Below, in pieces: positions 1 to 10,338 of a DNA stretch of 64,000 nt. The position numbers and the translations under genes were made by a program. The notes beneath the pieces are model-generated. The model saw nothing but the letters and a program-made list of their open reading frames with translations, was not told the origin of the DNA and ran no database searches. The stretch covers positions 6,791,501 through 6,855,500 of the forward strand of contig JAITYX010000005.1 in NCBI GenBank assembly GCA_021018815.1, read 5' to 3'. Positions within the stretch are counted from its first letter, which is position 1, and every line of letters begins with the position of its first letter. Source of the stretch: Talinum fruticosum (Eukaryota > Streptophyta > Magnoliopsida > Caryophyllales > Talinaceae).

Positions 1-1018
1 CTAACAATCACCCATTTCGCTCTCCCATGTCTCAATTGTGCATTCATCAACATGAATTCATACTCTTCTTTATACTTCACTCAATAATTCCCGATATTAG
101 CTATCATCTCTTAATGCCGTAAATTCAATAAATTTCTAAAGCTTAATCTGAAATATTAATTTCATAATTTATGTCCAAACCACCACGTGCTCATCCCCAA
201 CCGACTAAATTCTCGACACTAATCACTATACCCAAGCAATCTAACTCTATCCGAATCCCCAGCTTCTAATTCGGACCTAAACAACTACCAAATCCCTTTC
301 AAGACTCCTAATTCAACTTTCAGCAAGTACTAAACTTGTTTCATAGCATACATATTCCATATTCACAACAATATTCAGTAATCACAATCAATTCATTTGG
401 GCTTCGAAATTACTAATAGTTTAGAGTATAGGACTACCCACCTCGAACTTTACGGTTTGAGAAATGGATTGAGTATTCTGCGTTCAGCCGAGTTCGGTCT
501 CTCGCTTTCTCTTGCTTTTCTCGCCTCTGGTCCCCGATTTCACCCGCTCGAGCTCTCTCTCTTGCTCTGCTTTCGGTCGGGTCGGCTCCCTTGCCTCTCG
601 GTTCTCGTTTCTTGCTTCCTCTCGCTCTTCGTGCTTGCTTTCGCTCCCTTTCCTCACCTCTCGCCTTACCGGTTCGCCGTTCTTACCGCCCCTTGGGGTT
701 GGTCTCGGTCTCTCGCGCTCTCTGTCTCTTCTCCGGGTTTTTCTTTCACCCTCGCTCTATCCCCGTCTCTCGCTCTCTTCCCTTCGCTCGCCGCCTACTC
801 GCGCTCGGCTGCCGCCCTCACCTCGTGCGGTGGTTGTCGGTCCCCCTCGGTCTCCCCGGCCCTCGCACGCTCGCCACCTCTCTCTCTTTCTCTTTCCCAC
901 GTGGTGCTCCTTCCTTCTCCCTCCCGGTTCGCTTCTTTCTTTCCTTCGCTTTACCGTGCCCCTCTCCCTTTGGTTCCTCCTTTTCTTTTATTTTAGGCAC
1001 CCCCTCTCACCATGGCTA
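1..1018 (-). mobile_element. Possible Gypsy LTR, distal part (cut by copia insertion)
   Basis: This sequence continues after the copia element at 11926, because the same 5-bp duplication (GACAA) sits on both sides. Read on the - strand the joined block begins at 12278 with TGTAATACCCG, a start typical of Gypsy (chromovirus, Tekay/Del-like) LTRs. Positions 480-1000 are strongly pyrimidine-rich (CT and TCG runs), so several overlapping open frames exist there that I do not consider genes. The other LTR end lies left of the window, so solo LTR versus full element cannot be told. Confidence 0.45.
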
Positions 1019-1023
1019 GACAA
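1019..1023. repeat. Target-site duplication, left copy (GACAA)
   Basis: GACAA lies directly outside the left LTR boundary and recurs at 11926-11930 directly outside the right one. Five base pairs is the usual duplication for copia integrases. Confidence 0.9.
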
Positions 1024-2599
1024 TGAAGGGTTGCTCGGGAGAGTCCGAGTCACCCTAGAGGGGGTGAATACGTGATGGAGGATTATCGTAGAAATTCTAG
1101 TTCTTTTGATAAAGATGAGACAGAGATAGATTCCGAGTCGACAGCAGAGTCGAAAAGTATGGACTCGAAATGTTATCACGAGTAAAGAGGCAAATTAAGC
1201 AGGAGCTAAAAAGCTGTCCGAGTCTAGAATGAACTCGGAAAGATAACACTTAGAAATTACGTGGAAACCCTCCCGGGGCGGAAAACCACGGACCATGCTA
1301 ATCCAAGCACGAAGTCAAATCCACTATTTTGAGTCCATAAAATACCGTGAACCGACCGAACCCGAGTTACTCCCTTAGACAACTCTTTACAAGTTTTCCT
1401 AGACTCGAAATTCCCTTACTCGATCTAGTACTTCCTAGCTGAGATAACCCTTACAGCTAGGGACAACTAAGCTGAGTTAACCTTTATAGCTTAGTCAAGG
1501 GACCTTACAGAGAAAGTAAGAAAGTGTTTGTAACTAAGTACAAGACCTTACAACTCGAAAGTAATGAATTACGAGTGGGAGTTGTAAGTAGAAGATTGAG
1601 AGTAAATACAATGACTTTGTTCAAGTTCGTGTATTAACAATATGTTCGGCAATCTTCAAGTCTTGAACGTTGGCTTCTATTTATAGATGACCAGGCGAGT
1701 AGCCGTTATCTTCATCTCGCTGACCGAGAGTCCTTTGTGACCGTTAACGAAGCTTTCGAGTCACTCGGAATGTATCCGTTGTGATATGAACGTTGGACAA
1801 CGATTTAACTCTCTTGGAAGTCCCGAAACCATTGGCGATGTCTTGAAAAATAAGGTGGAAACCACCGTTAAGCTTAGCGTTCCAGTTTTCCAGATTTGGA
1901 AACGGACGGCCTCGACACAATCTTCCGGAACTGGAGCGAGAGAAGAGGAAAAGCCATGTCTCGCTGGTGATTTGACGTTTTGAAGCCGGTTACTTTTGTA
2001 TTTGGAAAAGTGTATCCTCGTTTGAATAACCTACAAAAGTAAAACAATTTTGGTTCTCAAAGTTTAAAATACTTTGGTCCAAGATTAGACACGAGATAAT
2101 AAAATAATTACGATGATTAAGCAACTAATTATCCGAGTCGAAAAGGAATGGAATTTTCTAAGTCTAATATCCATAAAACTCAAAATTCCATCGACTTAGT
2201 CTAAGCGAAGAATCAAGTTATATAACGAATATCGAGTGAAATGACTTGATATAGACTAAATATGAAACAGACTAGAAGCACCGATTTCAACGAGATAGAC
2301 CTTATTGAAAGGGAGTCGGATGTGAGCGGAATACTAGTCTATTCAGCATACGATAAATCTAAGTGATGAGGGACTCGGAACCGAGTGAGATACGCATATC
2401 GGTTTTCCGAGTCACTTAGGAATAAGTAAGAAATACAAGAAGCAAAAGCTATATCACTTAGAGAAGATACCATATTACTCAGAAAAGTTTCTAAGGGCGA
2501 GAGAATGCCTTGGAATCAAAACTCTATAAGTATGAGATTGTTAAACCTGATCCCTTTTATACAACTCGGAAAAGTGTTGAGCGAGTGTCCGAGTCTTCA
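1024..2599 (-). repeat. 3' LTR of the copia element
   Basis: It begins TGAAG and ends CTTCA on the + strand, a perfect short inverted terminal repeat with canonical TG..CA ends. It aligns along its whole length with 10339-11925. Differences are substitutions plus many 1-3 base indels, often inside CGAGT/ACTCG words. Confidence 0.92.
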
Positions 2600-2600
2600 A

Positions 2601-2612
2601 TCTCCCCTTTTT
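2601..2612 (-). other. Polypurine tract of the copia element
   Basis: On the - strand this is AAAAAGGGGAGA followed by a single T and then the LTR start TGAAG. Position and composition are those of the plus-strand primer of LTR retroelements. Confidence 0.8.
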
Positions 2613-2613
2613 A

Positions 2614-3965
2614 TGAAAGGTAATCCATACTCGGACAGAAACTTTGTTAGTGAAAAAGAGTCGCTTTTGGATAATTGTGCATGAAGTCGGATGAGTAAAG
2701 CGGACTTAATGTATCGGAGCATAAAGTAAAATATGCTTAACAATGAAATAATGTTAACTCGGAAAGATTGAAAGCACGTAAAGCATTGAAGAGAAAGCAT
2801 TAATTCATTGAAAATAAATAGAATACATAGATTGAGAGGGAAGGCTCCCCTAATTAAGACAACAAGTTTTTGACTCTATTTCTCCCTCTTGCCTTTCAGC
2901 AAAAACAACAACAAAAAGAAGGGAAGAAAAGAACAAATAGTACAAATTTGATGTCCGGACAAAAGAAAGAAATGAAAATCTCTCGGAAAGAAGAACAATC
3001 GCGAGACTTTGGCATTGTGACACAATGCATGGCGCCTACGAGGGAGAGGGGATTTCGAGTGGAAGTGGAGGGGTTGGAGGTACGCCGGCGCTGGTAGGAT
3101 CTTGATGATGTGCTTGAGCGCGGCGGAGGGAGAACCGAGTATTGCCATCAAGCGCTCGGCTCCGAGTGGCCGACCTAGAACGAGTGGATCGAGGGTTCCT
3201 CCCTTTGAACCTTAGTAGCCGGAGGGGCTGCTCTATCCGACCCGCCGGGTGCAGCTAGGTCTTCGACCCACCTAGACTGCTGTCCGAGCCGAGTACTGCC
3301 TATTTGGGCTTGTCCGAGCACCTCGCCAGTTCCCACTGCTTCTTCCTTGTGTTCCTCCCCTTGCCCGGATGGAGCTGCCTCGCCCGCGAGCTCTCGGGCG
3401 TCTCGCTGCTTCGCGTCTGCAGCTTCGTCTTCTCCTTCTTCCCCACTGTCCGAGGAGGTCGGACACGGGCTCGAAGACGCTTCAAACGCGTCCGAGCCCC
3501 CATGGTCTCGAGCCGCCTTGGACCTTCTCTCTCTCGAGGAGCTCGACCGGCTCCTTCTGCTCCTTCACCAACTCCCTCATCTCAAGAACCGGAGTTTGCT
3601 TGCTCTCGGATTTGGGATTGGGCGGTCTTTTGGTTGATGTTCATATTTTGGAGGACAAGTTTGAAAGACCGGAGCATGTCCTGGAAAGCGGAGGACACGG
3701 TGCTGATTTTGTCCATAAAAATAGGGGACAAAATAGCGAGAGAGAGACTTAGAGGCACCTGAGGTGGAGGCACCAACAGGTGGAGCGAGGAGAGAGAGAG
3801 GGGTTGATTTACGAGTCCGAGGCGGAGAAGGAGGCCTCGGCTCGAGTTATGTACCCGGACACCAGGTTGAGTTTCCCGGTATCCGTACCCTCGAAGTTCC
3901 TTTTGCCGACAACAACGGCAGCCTCGGCATACGACGTTTGGGTCTAAGGGGAGAGGAACTTGGAA
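2614..3965 (-). other. Copia internal 3' region without a clear gene
   Basis: This 1.35-kb stretch lies between the extra ORF and the polypurine tract. It is rich in serine/arginine-type and GA/CT-rich frames on both strands (for example around 3270-3770), none of which I can tie to a family. It may be the degraded C-terminal part of the extra ORF at 3966-4649. Confidence 0.5.
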
Positions 3966-4649
3966 TTACTTGAAAACAAGGGTGAGAAGAGCACCGAAAG
4001 GGAAGAAGGGTGTTCTTCTTGTTTTGGAGTTGAGTGGCACAGCTGCCATCCGCTCAATTATTGAAGGGAAGAGGTCTACTTCGTAGCCCTCAAGAATGTC
4101 AAAAAGAGCTTTCGGATGCTTGGAGTTAGGGTTCTCCTTGCTGGAATGCTGAGAGAAAAAGGTTCTCATCAGCGAGAAGCACGAAGACGTGCTTCAACTT
4201 CAACCGAGTCACTGAAAATTTTTCCGTGACTCAGGAAACTCTTTAGCGTACTTTTCAAAGAAGTCGTCGGTGACTTCAGTGAAAGGAATGGGGTTGCTGT
4301 TCAAGAAGAGAGAGAGACCTTGAACAAGCGGTGGAGGAGAGAGGTGTTGATGCGAACGGTTACATTTCGAACCCCGGAGGTTAGGATACCTTCGAGTGAG
4401 TGAGGTGAGTGTAGAACTCGAAACGAGTTCGGGATAAATGAACTCGCTGAAGCACGGAAAGTTGTATGCCCCGATGGTTTGAATGTGACTCAACCAAGAG
4501 AATTTGGTTGAAGGAAAGAATTTGTCGTCCAGCGCGAGGTGCTTGGGTGACAATGGGTTTAGAGGGGGTTGAGCTTTACGGATTTTTGGTGCGAGGCTTT
4601 TGGAGGAGGAGGAGACTCGAAAGTCGGGATGGTTACCTCTCTTAGGCAT
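3966..4649 (-). pseudogene. Extra ORF downstream of pol (env-like/additional ORF of copia), broken
   Basis: A 146-residue frame runs on the - strand from 4649 to 4209. It begins MPKRG, is basic and Ser/Pro-rich at the N-terminus and then holds aromatic-rich segments including YPELV. A second frame at 4169-3966 (segment DILEGYEVDLFPSIIE) looks like its continuation after a small indel. Coding sequence between RNase H and the 3' LTR is known in Sirevirus-type copia elements and has been called env-like. The YPELV context also resembles the 'putative plant transposon protein' segment found in other plant retroelements. I cannot assign a biochemical function and see no clear signal peptide or membrane span. 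Confidence 0.5.
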
Positions 4650-5281
4650 TTTGAGAGAATGAGAAAGATGAAACTTTTGAGTAAGAAAAGAGAGGAAGAG
4701 GTAGATGAGAGCAAACGAAAAGAGTAGAAGAAAGAGATGAGAGCGATCGAAACTTACTTGAGATGGCCTTTACTACACTTGAAGAACTTCAAAGATCACT
4801 GTGTACGTAGAAAGCTTCCGCGCAAAGTTTCATTTGAGAGAGATGAAATGTAGAATACCGAGACGAAGATGAATAGGCACTATTTATAGAAAAACTATAC
4901 GCCCGTCAACTATCCGTTAAGTATAACTCCATTCGACTCGGCTTGTCCATCGGTCCTCGTAGACCGGTGTGACGGTTCTCTTCTCAACGATTAAGATTTC
5001 AGCGGTTAGAAATCTACGGCTATCGTCCGATCATAGCGCTCGAGAGAGAGAGAAAAAGATTTTGAAAATATGTTCGAAACTCTCCACTTCTCTAGAGATA
5101 GTTTCGGAAAATTTGAAGTCCAAAATTTTCTCTACATCCGAGTGTGACTCGGATTGGTTTCGAGTGACTCGAAACACGAAATAACTACTAACCCAAGTAT
5201 CACGATACCATCAATCGAGCTAATGGTTATTAAAAGTTTGAAAAACACATAACACAAAATCACGTAAAAAAATCACACAGC

Positions 5282-5680
5282 TTATGCATTTAACATACGA
5301 AGCTCATTCCGAATGAAACAAAATTGATCTTCACCAAGAGGCTTAGTAAAGATATCAGCTAATTGAAGATTAGTAGGAATGAACTCAAGTTCAATATCAC
5401 CTTTTTCAGAGTGGTCTCGTAGGAAGTGATATCTTACCTCGATATGCTTTGTCTTCGAGTGCTTGGACTGGATTCTTGGTGATGCTGATTGCACTCGATT
5501 GTCACACTTGATTGGAACTAATTTGAAGGACAGTCCAAGATCTCTCAAGTGTTGCTTTATCCATAGTATCCGAGTGCAACAGGCTTCAGCTGCAATATAC
5601 TCAGCTTCGGCAGTTGATAGAGCTACCGAGTTACGCTTCTTTGAGTGCCAAGATATCGGGATTGACCCGAAAATTGGCAA
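5282..5680 (-). pseudogene. Copia pol: RNase H domain
   Basis: This 132-residue frame ends pol. It contains the copia RNase H segment with ALSTAEAEYIA, followed by IKCDN, SKTKHIEVRYHF and DIFTKPLG near the C-terminus. This domain removes the RNA template during reverse transcription. The start methionine is only the first ATG in an uninterrupted stretch; in an intact element this is the end of one polyprotein. The stop follows the residues LRMLNA. Confidence 0.88.
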
Positions 5681-5925
5681 GCTCCGGAAGTGCTCTTTCG
5701 ATCAACTTTGTATCCAGCGTAGTCCGCGTCCGAGTATCCAGTGAGAGTCGGTTACGAGTCTCTTGAATACCATAGACTAAGTTCTAAGTTCTTGCAAGAT
5801 ATCTCGAATATTCTCTTCACCGCAGTGAGATGTGATTCTTTTGGATTAGCTTGAAATTTTGCGCATAAACACACACTCGAACATTATATCTTGCCGGCTG
5901 GAAGTAAGATATAGCAAAGATCCAA

Positions 5926-6740
5926 TCATACCTCGATAGAGTTTCGATCTATTGCTTTACCTTTCTCATCCGAGTCAAGCTTTATAATGCTACTCATAGG
6001 TGTAGATGCGTGCTTTGCATCTTGAAGTTTGTATTTCTTCGACAGCTCCTTGGTATACTTAGATTGATGAACATAGATCCCATCTTTGTCTTTTTTGATT
6101 TGTAAACCAAGGAAGAAATTGAGTTCTCCCATCAGACTCATTTGGAATTCCCGACTCATCAACTCGGAAAATTCTCGGCACGGAAATTCATTAGTAGCAC
6201 CGAAGATAATATCATCAACATATATTTGAACAATAAGGAAATCTTTCCCCTTGGTCTTTATGAAGAGAGTCTTGTCGATTTTACCTCTTTTGAAATCATT
6301 TTGAACCAAGAAGCTACTCGAGTCTTTCATACCAAGCTCGAGGGGCTTGTTTAAGACCATAGAGTGCCTTTTGGAGTTTGAAAACATGATTTGGAAATTC
6401 TGAGTTTTCAAAACCAGGAGGCTGCTCGACATAGACTTCCTCTTCAATAAAACCATTGAGAAATGCACACTTAACATCCATTTGATATAATTTAATATGC
6501 ATGCTAGATGCAAATGCCAACAATATTCTAATAGCTTCGATTCTAAGCAATCGGTGCAAATGTTTCCCCACAATCAATTCCTTCTTCTTGATTGTAGCCT
6601 TGAGCCACAAGTCTAGCCTTGTTTCGACTACTACTCCACCCTCATCCAGTTTGTTTTTGAAAACCCATTTGGTTCCTATAACTGGGTGGTCGAAGGTCGG
6701 TTGGTCGGAGTCCGGACTTGGTTTCTTTCAAATTGATTGA
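5926..6740 (-). pseudogene. Copia pol: reverse transcriptase domain (frameshifted)
   Basis: Two overlapping frames (6610-6314 and 6573-5926) together cover the RT. The N-terminal part has the copia segment MDVKCAFLNGFIEEEVY and PPGFE. The C-terminal part has the catalytic motif YVDDIIFGATN and then FFLGLQI and the VHQSKYTKELSKKY stretch. The two parts lie in different frames, with the shift near 6310-6400. Upstream to about 6740 conserved RT sequence continues in poorer condition. The YVDD box itself is intact. Confidence 0.9.
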
Positions 6741-7073
6741 GTTCCTCTTGCATGGCCTCTACCCATTCAGGCTCATTAAGGGCCTCTACTGCATTTTTGG
6801 GTTAAGTTAATGAAATGAATGCAGTGAATGCACACAGATCTTGAAGAGAGGAACGAGTTCTTACCCCACTTGTTGATATCGAAATTATGTTTTCTAGTGG
6901 GTGACTAGAACTAAACTTGAATGCTTTACCAGTTCTCTTATTCACGAGATTTGTGGGCTGAGCTGCTTGATCTTTAGAAGCTTGTTCCGAGTGATCTTCT
7001 TCATTAGCTTGTTCATTCCGATCGAGCTCTTGAGTTGTCTCATTCCGAGTTACTTCGTTCGAGTGACTTCATT

Positions 7074-8008
7074 CTAATCCGGTTGAGTCCGAGTCTTTGT
7101 GGGCTCGGCTTCGTCATCATCTCTACTGAGCTTCAATTTTGAGTGTGAAGATTCGCTTGGTTTTTCCTGTTCAAGCTCATCAAACACAATGTGGATACTC
7201 TCTTCCACTTTGTTAGTTCTCTTATTGAAAATGCGATAAGCTTCACTGTGAGAAGAATAACCCAGAAAAATACCTTCATCCGACCGAGCATCAAACTTGG
7301 TCGAGTGGTCCTTACCATTGTTGTGAACGAAGCACTTACATCCAAATGGTCCGAAGTAGGAAATATTTGGTTTCTTCCCCTTGTAGAGCTCATAAGGTGT
7401 TTTCTTCAACATGGGTCCGATGAGGCATCTGTTCAAAGTATAGATGGCTGTGTTGACTGCCTCCGCCCGGAAATAGTAAGGCAAGTTGTGCTCAATCATC
7501 ATCGTCCTTGCTATTTCTTCAAGGGTTCTGTTCTTTCTCTCTACAACTCCATTTTGTTGAGGAGTTCTTGGTGCTGAGAAATTGTGAGAGATGCCAATTT
7601 TGTCACAAAACTACGAGAATTCTAAGTAGTCGAACTCCCTTCCATGGTCGGTTCGAATTCTCTGGATCCGAGTCCGAGACTCAACTTGGATTTTTCTACG
7701 AGCTTGCTTGAACTCCTTGAACGCTTCATTTTTGTACTTAAGAAAACACACCCGGGTAAATCGAGAATAATCATCAATAATAACAAATATATATGATTTA
7801 CCTCCGAGGCTCTTAACAGAATTTCACCGCATAAATCCATATGCAGTAGCTCAAGCACTTTGGATATGGAAACCGACTTCAGAGATTTAAATGAAGATCT
7901 GACTTGTTTCCCTCTGGTGTATGCTTCACAAACTTTATCTTTCTCAAAAACACGGTTAGGTAAACCCCTAACCGGACCATGAGATGCCAACTTTTTGATA
8001 GTATGCAT
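7074..8008 (-). pseudogene. Copia pol: integrase domain (frameshifted)
   Basis: Frame 8008-7622 carries the GAG-pre-integrase/zinc-binding end (MHTIKKLASHG) and the start of the catalytic core (LELLHMDLCGEI). The second Cys expected in the C-x2-C part appears as Tyr (CEAY). Frame 7502-7074 carries the distal core and C-terminal part, including LPYYFRAEAVNTAIYTLNR, TPYELYKGKKPNISYF and GCKCFVHNNGKD. The middle of the core is out of frame at about 7500-7800. Integrase inserts the cDNA and produces the 5-bp duplication seen at the element ends. Confidence 0.88.
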
Positions 8009-8203
8009 GCTAATATGGCCTAATCTACGATGCCATGTCCATGAGTCATCATGAAGAGATGCTTTTAAGCAAGATAAATTCTGACTTGGGTCAAAAGAGG
8101 AATGATGTAGGTGTTACCTGATCTCTTACCGAAAGCTTGATCTCCTTGGTGGTAACATCGGAAATATAGCGAGTTAGTCCGAGTGAATCTTACCTCTTGA
8201 CCT

Positions 8204-8508
8204 TTATCGCACGGTTGAGAGATGCTTGAGCAGATTATACTTTAATCCTTTGACAAGGTAGACTGGATCGACCGGATTGCTTCCTTTTCCAATCTTGCCT
8301 ATCCCAACTATCTTGCCTTTGCTATCATCTCCAAATGTGACCTTTCCTCCTTTATGTTTTTCCAACTCAAAAAGAGTCCTGCATCTCCCGACGTGTGGCA
8401 TGAACATCCACTTGTCAAGGTACCGATGTCCTTTTGATCTCTTCCGAGTGACTTGCGAAACAGAGAGAATCTAACCCTTCTCACTTCCTCTAACGAACCC
8501 AGTAACAT
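8204..8508 (-). pseudogene. Copia pol: aspartic protease region (frameshifted)
   Basis: Frame 8407-8204 holds the conserved HKGGKVTFGDDSKGKIVGIG and VYLVKGLKYNLL segments found downstream of the copia protease active site. The active-site word (copia type D-S-G-C-S-x-H) lies near 8395-8435 and is split between two frames by one extra base between the Asp codon and the Ser codon. The protease would cleave the gag-pol polyprotein; here it cannot be made intact. Confidence 0.75.
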
Positions 8509-9048
8509 TCTTTACTGTGATCCTTTTCGAGGAAGAAGGTGTTTCGGAACCCGGATTTGAATGACTTTGGGTTTTGTCCGATTCACGAGTCTTCCTTTCG
8601 GAGAACCGAGTCCGTGTCTCTTTCTTTTTGAAAACCTTTCCTTTTGAAACACGAGAAAATGGTTTCTTTTTGTAAACGAGTTCCGGGCTTAGTCCTCCCT
8701 TCATTTACGTGAATGGGACCGTGCTCAACTTTCCTGAACTTTACGGTTCGGAATCCTTTTCGAATTATTATAAGTAGGAATTGGATTCCTCTTCTTTTTT
8801 GAAACCAAGGCCTTCTTTTCGAAAGGAGACACATTGTGATCCTAAGAGCATGTCAAGGTTTTTCGACCTTGAGTAAATTTTAAAATCGGATCTTGAGACT
8901 CGTGAGCTTACGTATTAGTTGCTCATTTTCTTTCCTGAGTAGCTCATACTCGGTCTCATTAGTTTGAGCACTAGTCTTGAGTTCTCTCGAGTGTGAGTCT
9001 CAGTTTTTCCAATTCATTTTTTAAAGAAGTGCTCTCGAAGAAATTGAC
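8509..9048 (-). other. Copia gag-protease linker, low complexity
   Basis: Frames here are Lys/Arg/Ser-rich (8834-8471) and match no domain I recognise. Position between the gag acidic/zinc-knuckle part and the protease makes it polyprotein linker, damaged by indels. Confidence 0.5.
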
Positions 9049-9400
9049 TCAAGTTGTTCTTTGAAATTTAGAAGAATCGGAATTGGACTTTTCTCCCAAA
9101 GTGAAAATGTATTTAGCTAAATCAACTTTGGAGAATTTTAGGAAGTAATCAATTACCTCTTGAGGATTAGTTTCCTCATTGTCCGAGTCCGAGTCCGACT
9201 CTCTTTCGCTTCGAGTCGAGATTGCCATCGGACACTTCGAGTCATCCGAGTCCTCGTCATCTTCTAATGAGTCCTCATCGCTCCATGTTGCCATCATGGC
9301 CTTCTTCTTCTTTTTGCCCCTTTTCCTTTTTGGACAATCTTTGACTATGTGGTCTTTGCTGCCACACTCAAAACATCCGGAATTCTTAGATAAAGATAAC
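9049..9400 (-). pseudogene. Copia gag: CCHC zinc knuckle and acidic tail
   Basis: On the - strand at about 9378-9334 the translation reads CFECGSKDHIVKDCPKRK, a C-x2-C-x4-H-x4-C nucleocapsid knuckle that binds the element RNA. It is followed by the frame 9297-9049, starting MMATWSDEDS and extremely Asp/Glu/Ser-rich (DSDDSK, SDSDSDNEE). This knuckle-plus-acidic arrangement is common in plant copia gag proteins. Confidence 0.8.
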
Positions 9401-9710
9401 TTTGAAGGTGAAGAATACTTACCTTTTACTGTCCCTCTTGTCTTTCTTGTAGAATTCTTCCTTTGGCCTTTTATCCCATCTTTTGTGCTTCATCATTCTC
9501 TTGAAGCCTCTTTCAATGAGTGCCATGGGATCGTCTTCCGAGTCGGAGGAGCTTAGATTTGCTTCTTTGGATTCTAAGGCTTTCAATGCTATGTTTCTTT
9601 TGGTACGCCCTCGACATCCTCCTCTTCTAGATGGATTTCGTGAGTGAGAAGCTTTCCGATGAGCTCATCCGGCTTTAAAAGTGAGAGGTTTTGAGCCTCC
9701 TCTGTGGCGA

Positions 9711-10253
9711 TCACCTTGGGACCCCTTCTTCTCTTGGGTAGACCTCTGAGTATCTTTCCGCACATTTCCTCGTGGAAAATCTTCTTACCCAGTGACTTGA
9801 GATTGTTGGTAATCTCGAGTAAATCGAATGAACATCCGAGTGATGTTTTCCTCTCGGCTCCATCTTAAATAGCTCGTATTTATGAAGATACTCGACTGAT
9901 CTTTGCTTGTCCGACCTGGCTAGTGCCTTCATAAGTGTTGACAAGCGTGTCCCACACTTCTTTTGCTGAGTCGTAGGCGGACACCCGATTGTATTCTTCG
10001 AGCTAATGGCGCACATCGAATGTTCATTGCCTTGAAGTTCTTTCGAACTTCTCTACTTCGCCAGGAGTAAACTCGGCCTTTGTCTTGTGAATGATTCGAA
10101 TTCCTCCGTCTTCATTGGAATGTAGTTTCCTTGTTGTATGATTTCCCATACGTCTTCATCAAGATCCATGAGGAAACATTCCATAAGTTTCTTCCGAGTG
10201 CCCAAAGTTTGATCCTTTGAATTTTGGTGGTCTGCTGGAAGATCTTCCTTCAT
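9711..10253 (-). pseudogene. Copia gag: N-terminal UBN2-type domain (frameshifted)
   Basis: Frame 10253-10053 contains FLMDLDEDVWEIIQ, the start of the copia gag (DUF4219/UBN2) domain. Frame 10016-9711 contains HKYELFKMEP and further UBN2-like sequence, with shifts between them. The sequence directly upstream to the primer-binding site (10254-10323) is the short leader. Gag forms the virus-like particle. Confidence 0.8.
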
Positions 10254-10323
10254 TGAACTCTCCGGTGTTACGAGCCATTTGATCTTTAGACCTATGGATG
10301 GTTAGATCCTGTCCGAAAGGCTA

Positions 10324-10336
10324 GGCTTTGATACCA
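10324..10336 (-). other. Primer-binding site (tRNA-iMet type)
   Basis: The - strand reads TGGTATCAAAGCC, two bases inside the 5' LTR. Copia PBS sequences complementary to initiator tRNA-Met begin TGGTATCAGAGC, so there is one mismatch in the first twelve bases. Confidence 0.88.
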
Positions 10337-10338
10337 AT

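Noticed and set aside
397..1075. Several overlapping open frames on both strands (up to 199 residues)
   Set aside because: They arise from a pyrimidine-rich, TAA/TAG-poor stretch, are Leu/Ser/Arg-rich in all frames and match no family.
3272..3776. Overlapping 64-152 residue frames in the copia 3' region
   Set aside because: Both strands are open in several frames because of composition; no domain and no consistent codon pattern.
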